NCBI GenBank assembly: GCA_958453575.1
Contig: CAUDYH010000104.1
Coordinates: 1-5,485 of the forward strand
Reading direction: 5' to 3'
DNA: 5,485 nucleotides
From: an uncultured Collinsella sp.
GTDB taxonomy: Bacteria > Actinomycetota > Coriobacteriia > Coriobacteriales > Coriobacteriaceae
The notes below the pieces were generated by a model. That model saw only the letters and a list, made by a program, of their open reading frames with translations. It ran no database searches and was not told where the DNA came from. A program made the translations under genes and the position numbers. Position 1 is the stretch's first letter. Each line of letters starts with the position of its first letter. Positions 1 through 5,411 of the stretch are shown piece by piece.

Positions 1-21
1 ATCGCGAGTTCCGCACGCAAA

Positions 22-44
22 GAAGGCCACTTAATGTGGCCTTC
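22..44 (-). terminator. Hairpin terminator of the cell-wall hydrolase gene
   Basis: A perfect 9-bp stem (GAAGGCCAC pairing with GTGGCCTTC) closes a 5-nt loop. Read on the minus strand it lies about 75 nt past the hydrolase stop codon and is followed by a short T-rich stretch (TTTG). The T-tract is weak, so termination may be partial. The plus-strand side (GTCTTG) is poorer, so minus-strand use is favoured. Confidence 0.65.
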
Positions 45-119
45 GTCTTGCGCAGGACTGTAGAGCAGGCAACCTTATGCCTCGCCCGCAGTCCCGGACC
101 AACCAGCTTCAAGCCGCAG

Positions 120-1325
120 TTACGACAGCGCAATACCGCCAAGCCAGCCCCAACGCACGCCCGACCCAGTGCCATAGAAGCTAATAAACGAATCAAGCGA
201 CTTAGACGTAATGGCGCCCTCGTTGCTCATTACGATGCCGCCGCCAACGTAGATACCCACATGACCGTAGATAAGGCCCGGAGCACCCGTGCCGCTGTGC
301 GAGGAATCGGCCACGATCATGCCCACCTGCAGCGCCGAGCGGTCGGAGCTATAACACCAGGCGTTGAACATGTCGCAGGCGTTGCCGCCAAAGTAGCCAA
401 CGCCGGCGTTACGGAAGACATTGGTAACCCACGCCGCACACCAGTTCTGACCCGGCGAAGGCGTGGAGTAGCACGCGTTGACGACGGCCTGCTGTTTGCC
501 CGAGCCGGCATTCTGTTGCGGGGTTCCGGGCGCATACGATCCGCCACCCGAGCTTGAACCACCCGAGTAGGAATTGTTCTTGTTCGCGGCGGCAGCGGCA
601 GCGGCAGCCTTCCTAGCGGCCTCCTCAGCCTGGGCAGCAGCGAGGATCTCGGAATCGCGCTGAGCCATGAGCTCCTTGACGTCGTCGGAAAGACCGTTCA
701 GCACGGTCTGGACTTCTTGCTGCTTGGCCTGCATATCCTGCATCTGAGCCGTCTGCTGGTCCTTGAGTTTCTCCAGGTTGGCCTTTTGTGCTTCGAGCTC
801 GGTCTTCTGCGCGTCGAGCTCAGCCTGAATCGTCTGGATATCCTCGATGGCATCGCGGTCGCTCTTGTTGATCTTCTCAACGTAATGCGCGTTGGCGACG
901 AGTTCCTCAAACGAGCCAGAGGCCAGCAGCAGCGACAGGATGTTCGTACCGCCGGACTTGTAGCTGGCGGCCACGCGATCGGAAAGGTCGTTGCGCTTCT
1001 TCTTGAGCTCGGCCTTCTTTTCATCGATCTGGGCCTGCGTGTCGTCAATCTTGCCCTGGACATTCTCGATGTCGTTGAGGGTCTGGGCATTCTTGTTGGC
1101 GAGCGCCGCGTACTCATTGGCAATGCTGTCGAGCTGAGCCTGGACCTCGTCGAGCTGGGCCTGGGCGGCATTCAGTTTGTCGGTGGTTTCTTGACTGGCC
1201 TCAGCCGCATGGGCGCGGGCGGGCAGGCCAAAAAGAACAGCCGCAGAAGCGGCGCCGAAAAGAGCCTTAAGGGCAGTGCGGCGCGAAAGCTCCTGCGTAA
1301 AGATGGAATCGTTGTTTGGTGACAT
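120..1325 (-). CDS. Exported coiled-coil cell-wall hydrolase, NlpC/P60-CHAP-like
   Basis: 401 aa, probably a peptidoglycan hydrolase acting outside the membrane. Residues 14-40 form a twin-arginine export signal (SRRTALK, hydrophobic stretch, A-H-A before A41). Residues about 45-235 are heptad-rich coiled coil resembling the N-terminal domain of PcsB/CwlO-type proteins, including a helical-hairpin segment around SYKSGGTNILSLLLASGSF. An Ala-rich stretch and a Gly/Ser/Asn/Gln linker (about 235-280) follow. The C-terminal domain (about 281-401) has a likely catalytic Cys296 in NWCAAWV and His355 in YGHVGIYVG, the Cys/His arrangement of NlpC/P60 and CHAP peptidases. In PcsB and CwlO relatives the coiled coil restrains the enzyme until a divisome partner such as FtsEX releases it; whether that holds here is inference. 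The start is set by CGGAG five bases upstream of the ATG. It appears monocistronic and divergent from galE. The exact peptidase family and the bond cut are not certain. Confidence 0.85.
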   Translation of the reverse strand: MSPNNDSIFTQELSRRTALKALFGAASAAVLFGLPARAHAAEASQETTDKLNAAQAQLDEVQAQLDSIANEYAALANKNAQTLNDIENVQGKIDDTQAQIDEKKAELKKKRNDLSDRVAASYKSGGTNILSLLLASGSFEELVANAHYVEKINKSDRDAIEDIQTIQAELDAQKTELEAQKANLEKLKDQQTAQMQDMQAKQQEVQTVLNGLSDDVKELMAQRDSEILAAAQAEEAARKAAAAAAAANKNNSYSGGSSSGGGSYAPGTPQQNAGSGKQQAVVNACYSTPSPGQNWCAAWVTNVFRNAGVGYFGGNACDMFNAWCYSSDRSALQVGMIVADSSHSGTGAPGLIYGHVGIYVGGGIVMSNEGAITSKSLDSFISFYGTGSGVRWGWLGGIALS

Positions 1326-1330
1326 ATGTA

Positions 1331-1335
1331 CTCCG
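1331..1335 (-). promoter_or_regulatory. Ribosome binding site of the hydrolase gene
   Basis: CGGAG on the minus strand sits five bases before the ATG at 1325-1323 and fixes this start codon. Confidence 0.6.
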
Positions 1336-1369
1336 TTACATGCTTATTTATATGTCGCTCAACTCAAAC

Positions 1370-1397
1370 ATATTAACGCACATCGCGCTTGTCCCAA
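1370..1397 (-). promoter_or_regulatory. Candidate promoter of the hydrolase gene
   Basis: On the minus strand TTGGGA (1397-1392) and TAATAT (1375-1370) are 16 bp apart, each matching four of six consensus bases. An alternative -10, TATAAA at 1352-1347, has no clear -35 and would leave a leader of only about 15 nt. Either could serve; this is a weak call. Nothing else in the 1326-1530 part of the intergenic region looks like a gene. Confidence 0.35.
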
Positions 1398-1528
1398 CTA
1401 TTTCCACGAACGGCTGGAAAAGCATGGTCAGCGGCTCGCAAATACGTCCCACACCAAAGGTAAGGATTATGCAAATAACACCCTATGAGTACGTTAACAT
1501 CAATCCTCTGGTTTTCCTGCCCCGCGTG

Positions 1529-1556
1529 TTTTGGGCGCCCCCAGCTGCGCTATACT
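1529..1556 (+). promoter_or_regulatory. Promoter of galE
   Basis: TATACT at 1551-1556 matches the -10 consensus in five of six positions. It lies 37 bases before the galE ATG, predicting a start of transcription near 1563 and a leader of about 30 nt. The -35 (TTTTGG at 1529-1534, 16-bp spacer) is poor, so an activator may help or the promoter may be modest. Confidence 0.55.
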
Positions 1557-1583
1557 CCCCTCAAGAAGTGTTCCTGATTCGAT

Positions 1584-1588
1584 AGGAG
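1584..1588 (+). promoter_or_regulatory. Ribosome binding site of galE
   Basis: AGGAG with a 5-nt spacer before the ATG at 1594. It decides against the longer reading frame beginning at 1531, whose first 21 codons lie across the promoter. Confidence 0.8.
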
Positions 1589-1593
1589 ACTAC

Positions 1594-2655
1594 ATGTCCA
1601 AAGCACTCGACCCCAAAGACACCTGCGTCCTCGTTACCGGCGGCGCCGGCTTTATCGGCTCGCACACCGTCGTTCAGCTGCTCGAGGGTGGCTACCAGGT
1701 TGTCGTCGTCGATGACCTCTCCAACTCCAGCGCCGTTGCCATCGACCGCGTCAAGACCATCGTGGGCGACGAGGCCGCCAAGAACCTCACCTTCTACGAG
1801 GCCAACGTGCTCGACCGCGATGCGATGAACAAGATCTTCGATACCCACCAGATCGACCGCGTCATCCACTTCGCCGGCTTTAAGGCCGTTGGCGAGTCGG
1901 TGAGCAAGCCCGTCGAGTACTACCACAACAATATCGAGAACACCCTGGTGCTCATCGATGTCATGCGCAACCACGGCTGTAAGTCCATCATCTTCTCGAG
2001 CTCTTCGACCGTCTACGGCGATCCGGACAATCCGCCCGTCACCGAGGAAGACCCCAAGAAGCCCGCGACCAACCCCTATGGTTGGACCAAGTGGATGATT
2101 GAGCAGATCCTCATGGACGTCCACACCGCCGACCCCGAGTGGGACGTCGTGCTGCTCCGTTATTTCAATCCCATCGGTGCCCATCCGTCGGGCCTGATCG
2201 GCGAGGACCCCAAGGGCATCCCCAACAACCTGGTGCCCTACGTCGCCCAGGTCGCCGTCGGTAAGCTCGAGGCCGTTCAGGTCTTTGGCAACGACTACCC
2301 CACCCCCGACGGCACCGGCGTGCGCGACTACATCCACGTGTGCGACCTGGCATCCGGTCACGTTGCCGCCCTCAACTGGATGAACGGCAAGACCGGCGTC
2401 GAGATCTTTAACCTGGGCACCGGCACCGGCACCTCGGTACTCGAGGTCGTCGCCGCCTTCTCCAAGGCCTGCGGCAAGGAGCTGCCCTACGTGATTCGCG
2501 AGCGCCGTGCCGGCGATATCGCCGCCAACTGGTGCGATGCCTCCAAGGCCGAACGCATGATGGGCTGGAAGGCCCAGTACGACATCGCGGACATGTGCCG
2601 CGACAGCTGGAATTGGCAGAGCCATAACCCCAACGGCTTCGCCGACGCCGAGTAG
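1594..2655 (+). CDS. galE: UDP-glucose 4-epimerase
   Basis: 353 aa cytoplasmic enzyme that interconverts UDP-galactose and UDP-glucose with tightly bound NAD+. It serves the Leloir pathway and supplies UDP-galactose for surface glycans. It is an extended short-chain dehydrogenase/reductase. The Rossmann nucleotide loop is TGGAGFIGSH (15-24), followed by VVVVDDLSNSS. The active-site Ser/Thr lies in SSSSTVYGD (135-143), and the catalytic YxxxK is Tyr162-Gly-Trp-Thr-Lys166. LLRYFNPIGAHPSG and TGVRDYIHVCDLA are typical GalE segments for substrate binding. The length is close to the family norm of about 340, with roughly nine extra residues at the N-terminus. The gene is intact and stands alone, with its own promoter, RBS and terminator; no galK or galT is adjacent. 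Codons are strongly C-ending, as in a well-expressed host gene. Some relatives also act on UDP-GlcNAc; that cannot be told from sequence here. Confidence 0.96.
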   Translation: MSKALDPKDTCVLVTGGAGFIGSHTVVQLLEGGYQVVVVDDLSNSSAVAIDRVKTIVGDEAAKNLTFYEANVLDRDAMNKIFDTHQIDRVIHFAGFKAVGESVSKPVEYYHNNIENTLVLIDVMRNHGCKSIIFSSSSTVYGDPDNPPVTEEDPKKPATNPYGWTKWMIEQILMDVHTADPEWDVVLLRYFNPIGAHPSGLIGEDPKGIPNNLVPYVAQVAVGKLEAVQVFGNDYPTPDGTGVRDYIHVCDLASGHVAALNWMNGKTGVEIFNLGTGTGTSVLEVVAAFSKACGKELPYVIRERRAGDIAANWCDASKAERMMGWKAQYDIADMCRDSWNWQSHNPNGFADAE

Positions 2656-2664
2656 CCACTCCCC

Positions 2665-2702
2665 CGTGCTAGGTTTTGTGGCATGCCTCAAAACCTAGCA
2701 CG
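2665..2702. repeat. Nested palindrome 1 downstream of galE
   Basis: A perfect 14-bp inverted repeat (CGTGCTAGGTTTTG at 2665-2678, complement at 2689-2702) encloses a 10-nt loop that itself contains the palindrome GGCATGCC (2680-2687). It starts 10 bases after the galE stop. No T-tract follows, so it is not a standard intrinsic terminator. It could protect the mRNA 3' end, be a dispersed palindromic repeat, or bind a protein. Confidence 0.8.
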
Positions 2703-2735
2703 CGACATGCTCGGCACATGCCGCTTCCTGCATGG

Positions 2736-2766
2736 GTAGATTTCTAGACATGTCCCAAAAATCTAC
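2736..2766. repeat. Nested palindrome 2 downstream of galE
   Basis: An 8-bp inverted repeat (GTAGATTT at 2736-2743, AAATCTAC at 2759-2766) encloses a 15-nt loop carrying the palindrome GACATGTC (2747-2754). The plan is that of palindrome 1: outer arms with a T-run and A-run toward the loop, and a CATG-centred palindrome at the apex. The outer arms differ in sequence. It ends two bases before the galE terminator stem. Confidence 0.7.
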
Positions 2767-2768
2767 TG

Positions 2769-2801
2769 GCCCCGGCCTCCAATGTGAGGTCGGGGCTTTT
2801 T
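2769..2801 (+). terminator. Intrinsic terminator of galE
   Basis: An 11-bp GC-rich stem (2769-2779 with 2786-2796, one G-U pair) with a 6-nt loop is followed directly by TTTTT (2797-2801). This is a textbook intrinsic terminator about 115 nt after the galE stop. The T-tract is also the point where the minus-strand IS fragment stops resembling a transposase. Confidence 0.9.
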
Positions 2802-3105
2802 AGGAACTCGTTCTCGAGCTCGAGCTCGCGCATGCACTTGCGGCCGCCGCGACCGGGTGGTTGGTCAGCTCCTTCTTCCTGACCGTCACCCATCTTCCCA
2901 GGGTCTTCTCGTTGATGCCGAGGTCGGCTGCCACTTGGGCGATGGGCTTCCCCGACGCGGCGGCGAAGTCTGCGGCCTCGGCGCGGTACCCCGCTGTGTA
3001 GGAGGGCCCGTCTGCCATGACTGACACTCCTTTCTTTTTGGCGCTGAAACGATTATCGCCGCTCAACGCCATTCCTCTAAGTCAAGTGTCCTTGAATACG
3101 ATACA
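2797..3105 (-). mobile_element. Remnant of an IS3-family insertion sequence
   Basis: Read on the minus strand from 3105, the sequence starts TGTATCGTATTCAAGGACAC, resembling the terminal repeats of IS3/IS150-type elements, which begin with TG and often carry a GGACA-like motif. An orfA start follows about 85 bp in. Only about 310 bp survive; the rest of orfA, all of orfB (the DDE integrase) and the other IS end are missing. The fragment cannot transpose on its own. The boundary at 3105 is inferred from the TGT end; the inner boundary at about 2797-2801 comes from loss of transposase similarity. No target-site duplication can be checked because the far end is gone. Confidence 0.65.
2800..3018 (-). 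pseudogene. Truncated, frameshifted IS3-family transposase OrfA
   Basis: OrfA of IS3 elements is a small helix-turn-helix protein that recognises the IS ends and joins OrfB by programmed frameshifting. The ATG at 3018 is preceded by AAAGGAG (3027-3033) with an 8-nt spacer. Residues 24-47 form the HTH (GKPIAQVAADLGINEKTLGRWV), typical of this family. After about KKELTNHP (residue 55) the frame turns into Ala/Ser-rich sequence. In another frame, from 2833, the familiar end of the OrfA leucine zipper appears (MRELELENEFL). So a frameshifting indel lies between about 2835 and 2855, possibly with a small deletion. Similarity then stops at 2801, where intact OrfA would continue KKAAAF. The open frame is 72 codons against roughly 90-110 for intact OrfA. 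It may still make a DNA-binding fragment, but it is best treated as a pseudogene. Confidence 0.7.
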
Positions 3106-3241
3106 GTTCAAATGGACGAGGAGAATCTGGCGCTCCTCTCGATGAGCCCGGAGAGGTCCCTGGTCGTCACCTTCCCCCGCGCGAACGCGAAGCGGACGGC
3201 GGCGAGCCATGTCCTCACCGCGCGTTCCATTTAGGGAGTCC
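3106..3241. other. Unassigned stretch between IS end and operon promoter
   Basis: No gene I can support. A 40-codon plus-strand frame (ATG 3112 to TAG 3234) has no Shine-Dalgarno. It is open upstream through the IS end, so it could equally be the tail of a protein interrupted by the IS. I recognise neither its product nor that of the opposing minus-strand frame (3312-3082). It may be leftover sequence from an earlier insertion. Confidence 0.3.
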
Positions 3242-3270
3242 TCGAGAAGTCGATCTCTCTGTGCGATAAT
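3242..3270 (+). promoter_or_regulatory. Extended -10 promoter of the ATPase-nuclease operon
   Basis: TGCGATAAT at 3262-3270 is an extended -10 (TGn followed by GATAAT, five of six). TCGAGA at 3242-3247 is a four-of-six -35 at exactly 17 bp. Transcription should begin near 3277, giving a leader of about 35 nt. This promoter would transcribe both downstream genes independently of galE, whose terminator lies 450 bp upstream. Confidence 0.55.
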
Positions 3271-3311
3271 CGAGCTATTGAGTCTCGCGAGTTTAGAGCT
3301 GGTGATATGCA

Positions 3312-4610
3312 TTGAAAATCAAGATGAAAAACATCGGCAGGGTCGCTGAGGCCGATATCGAGATTAATGGTATTGCCGTGATCGCCGGGGAGAACGGGAC
3401 GGGGAAAAGCACGGTTGGAAAAGCGCTTTATGCGGCCTTCAACAGCATGTCCGATTCGGAGAACAAAATCGACCGCATGAGGCGCAATAGTGTTGAGCGC
3501 GCCATCAGGAAGGCATATGTGGGAAGCCCTCTCGACTCCACGTCTCGCCACAGGCGAACTGCTGGAAGAATGAATAGTTTCATCGACAGGGTTTTTTCGG
3601 GCGAGTGCACGAGGGACGAGCTTATTGATGAGATAAAGGAGTATTACGGGGAGGAGATCTCCCGTGAGATCGAATCCGATTTCACGAATGGCGTAGCAGG
3701 AGTTGCCGATCAGATTATCGAGATCATGGATATCTCCGATGATGAGGTATTTCGTGCGATTGCGACAAACAGGTTCCGAAGCGAGTTCAACGGCCAGATC
3801 AATTCGGTTTTCGGCGAAGAGCCCGGGAAGGTCGAACTCCAGATAAAGGACGCATCTACGGTTTTCTCGGTTGCAAGTGACGAGGTGGCGGAGGTGCACG
3901 ATAGGAGGGTTTTGCGATTCAGGGCGCATTATCTGGACGACCCGTTCCTGATCGATTCTCTCGGAGGACCCTACGGCCCCGCTTTTCGGTTCAAGCCCCT
4001 CCTTGGACACCAGGAGGAGCTGCGGCAAGATTTGATTCAGGCGACCATCCGTAACGATGACAGCGAGTCCTCGCTGTTCGAAGAGATCGCGAAGGAGCGA
4101 CACCTGAAGGTTCTCATGGACAAGGTTTCCTCCTTATGTCCGGGGCATTTCGAGAGGAGCGAAAGTCGCGGTCACCTTACGTATCTCGAAGAGGGCTTCG
4201 CTCGGGGGTTGGAGCCTGGGAACCTTTCTGCTGGCTTGAAGACGTTCGCCATCATGAAGGTGCTCTTGAAGTCCGGCGCGCTAGATGCCGGAGGGACTAT
4301 TATCCTCGATGAACCCGAGATTCATCTTCATCCTGCATGGCAGCTGGCCTTCGCCGAGATAATCGTGCTGCTCCAGAAAGAGCTCGGGATGCACGTCTTA
4401 ATGAGCACCCATAGTCCATATTTCCTGAATGCGATCGAAGTGTATTCTAAGAAGCACGCTGTTGATGGATTGTGCTCATATTATCTTGCGGAGACCTGCA
4501 CTGATGGACGCTCTCGCTTTGCCGATATAACCGGCTCGACTGAGGTCGCCTACGAGAAGCTGGCGGCTCCTTTTGATACGCTTGAGAGGGAGGAGTACGG
4601 CCTTGAGTAG
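3312..4610 (+). CDS. AAA/ABC-type ATPase, putative anti-phage sensor subunit
   Basis: 432 aa, cytoplasmic. It has the order of an SMC/OLD-like ABC ATPase: an N-terminal strand pair (MKIKMKNIGRVAEADIEING), Walker A GENGTGKS (26-33), and a long helical middle (about 45-290) with the segment YLDDPFLIDSLGG. Then come signature-like NLSAGLK (304-310), Walker B IILDEPE (330-336) with catalytic Glu334, and the H-loop STHSP (365-369) before the C-terminal helices. No TOPRIM domain follows, so it is not a complete OLD nuclease; the effector is probably the next gene's product. ATPases of this type pair with nucleases in defence systems such as Septu and PARIS, where ATP binding holds or releases the effector. 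That role here is inference. The start is TTG at 3312, since GGTGAT (3301-3306) is five bases away; ATG at 3324 is the alternative and lacks an RBS. Codons are mixed, with AGG and CGA arginines unlike galE, suggesting transfer. Confidence 0.8.
   Translation: MKIKMKNIGRVAEADIEINGIAVIAGENGTGKSTVGKALYAAFNSMSDSENKIDRMRRNSVERAIRKAYVGSPLDSTSRHRRTAGRMNSFIDRVFSGECTRDELIDEIKEYYGEEISREIESDFTNGVAGVADQIIEIMDISDDEVFRAIATNRFRSEFNGQINSVFGEEPGKVELQIKDASTVFSVASDEVAEVHDRRVLRFRAHYLDDPFLIDSLGGPYGPAFRFKPLLGHQEELRQDLIQATIRNDDSESSLFEEIAKERHLKVLMDKVSSLCPGHFERSESRGHLTYLEEGFARGLEPGNLSAGLKTFAIMKVLLKSGALDAGGTIILDEPEIHLHPAWQLAFAEIIVLLQKELGMHVLMSTHSPYFLNAIEVYSKKHAVDGLCSYYLAETCTDGRSRFADITGSTEVAYEKLAAPFDTLEREEYGLE
4588..4595 (+). 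promoter_or_regulatory. Strong RBS inside the ATPase gene end
   Basis: GGGAGGAG sits seven bases before the TTG at 4603, within the last codons of the ATPase. It decides the start of the downstream gene against the earlier in-frame TTG at 4573, which has no such site. It should drive coupled translation. Confidence 0.75.
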
Positions 4611-5271
4611 CGACCTGTGCGCCTCCTGCCCTCATCCGAACTCTCCCGCGGTGCCAGATGGCAGCGATGGTTGCTCCCGTTGCAGGACCTGTATCCTAAG
4701 GGACTGCACGTCGACCATCTCCAAAACATCCAGAGACGGGAGCGTCTCTCTTGTGGATGACGATTTGCCTGTTGTCAATTTTGACTCTGTTAAAGAATGC
4801 TACTGCAAGAAGGTCAATAGGTGGATGCAACTCCCGCGCTCCGCCGATGCGCTGTATTGCGATCGGGAAACGTTATATCTAGTCGAATTTAAAAACGGCA
4901 GTCTGAAGGAGACGCTGGGGAAGAGGCTCAATCCCAAGGATGACGAAGAGCTTGGTATCAATCTTGGCCAAAGGGACGCCCTCATCGAGAAGTGCAAGGA
5001 CAGCGTTTTGATCTGCTCGGACCTGTGGGGAAAGAGGACGAGATGGTTTCGCGAGCACTGCGTCTTTGTTTTGGTATACAACGAGGACAAGAACAAGACC
5101 GCGTTGAAGCGGGTTGCCAGCTCGATTAGGAAAAAAGCGCGTTTTGGGCTTCCTGACAAATTGAAAGGTTTTTGCGTGAAGGATGTCTTGACGCTAACCG
5201 AAAAGGAGTTTTCGACATCGCTCCTTTCAACTTGGCGAGACGCAGAAGAAATCGCGGAGGTCGACGCGTAG
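4603..5271 (+). CDS. Cysteine-cluster protein with probable PD-(D/E)XK nuclease core
   Basis: 222 aa from TTG 4603, overlapping the ATPase stop by 8 bases (TTGAGTAG). I recognise no named family. Residues 6-35 carry six cysteines as CxxC-x14-CxxCxxC-x4-C, able to hold zinc or an iron-sulfur cluster. A core at about 60-140 follows: Glu65 in a helix, then Ser80-Ala-Asp82, a strand ending in Tyr-Leu-Val-Glu95-Phe-Lys97, a basic stretch, and a strand VLIC (135-138). D82...E95-x-K97 is the spacing of the PD-(D/E)XK nuclease active site, and EFKNG is common in such proteins. A further strand pair (VFVLVYNED) and basic helices (KRVASSIRKKARF) fit a DNA- or RNA-binding fold. No membrane segment or signal is seen. 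Co-translation with an ABC ATPase suggests the two proteins form a complex in which this one is the effector. The nuclease call is inference from one motif; no HNH or TOPRIM motif is present. Confidence 0.65.
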   Translation: MSSDLCASCPHPNSPAVPDGSDGCSRCRTCILRDCTSTISKTSRDGSVSLVDDDLPVVNFDSVKECYCKKVNRWMQLPRSADALYCDRETLYLVEFKNGSLKETLGKRLNPKDDEELGINLGQRDALIEKCKDSVLICSDLWGKRTRWFREHCVFVLVYNEDKNKTALKRVASSIRKKARFGLPDKLKGFCVKDVLTLTEKEFSTSLLSTWRDAEEIAEVDA

Positions 5272-5373
5272 GAGACCGAAAAGCATCCGGTGGCTATTTG
5301 CTCCCGATATCGATCGTTCGTCTGCAGTCGGTTTTCTTTCCGCTGCGCCCGCCAGTTTGCGATGAGTCGCGCA

Positions 5374-5393
5374 CCGTGTGAAGCTCAACACGG
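5374..5393. repeat. Short inverted repeat upstream of TATAAT
   Basis: CCGTGT (5374-5379) and ACACGG (5388-5393) form a perfect 6-bp inverted repeat around an 8-nt centre. It ends 12 bp before a TATAAT and so covers the expected -35 region. That fits an operator better than a terminator, as no T-tract follows. Confidence 0.4.
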
Positions 5394-5405
5394 ATGAAAT
5401 ACAAA

Positions 5406-5411
5406 TATAAT
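5406..5411 (+). promoter_or_regulatory. Candidate -10 element followed by a nine-C run
   Basis: A perfect TATAAT is followed immediately by nine Cs (5412-5420), placing the homopolymer between -10 and the predicted start near 5418. No good -35 lies at 16-18 bp (GCTCAA at 5383-5388), so the promoter would need an activator or be weak. It would serve a gene beyond the window end. Confidence 0.35.

Noticed and set aside
36..562. Open frames on both strands overlapping the hydrolase C-terminus
   Set aside because: Arg/Ala-rich low-quality products lying across the catalytic domain of the hydrolase; treated as shadows.
1561..2691. Long minus-strand open frame (376 aa) opposite galE
   Set aside because: It mirrors galE codons and arises from GC-biased third positions. 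The product is Gly/Val/Asp-rich without any family motif, while the plus strand is unmistakably GalE.
2665..2702. Palindrome 1 as the galE terminator
   Set aside because: The stem is strong, but no T-tract follows. The hairpin at 2769-2796 with TTTTT is the better terminator.
2665..2766. CRISPR array
   Set aside because: There are only two unlike palindromes with no constant repeat and no regular spacer. No cas gene is present.
3050..3273. GCGATAATCG in inverted orientation near 3050-3059 and 3264-3273 as IS ends or a shared operator
   Set aside because: A single 10-bp match. One copy is inside the IS fragment ahead of orfA and the other is the operon -10, so chance is the simpler explanation.
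3231..4103. 290-aa minus-strand frame opposite the ATPase
   Set aside because: It is antisense to a gene with complete Walker and H-loop motifs; it has no recognisable domain and no convincing RBS.
3312..5271. Assignment of the operon to Septu, PARIS or Gabija
   Set aside because: The second protein shows no HNH motif (PtuB), no TOPRIM/DUF4435-like motif (AriB) and no helicase motifs (GajB). The ATPase has no C-terminal TOPRIM (GajA/OLD). The similarity is only in general layout.
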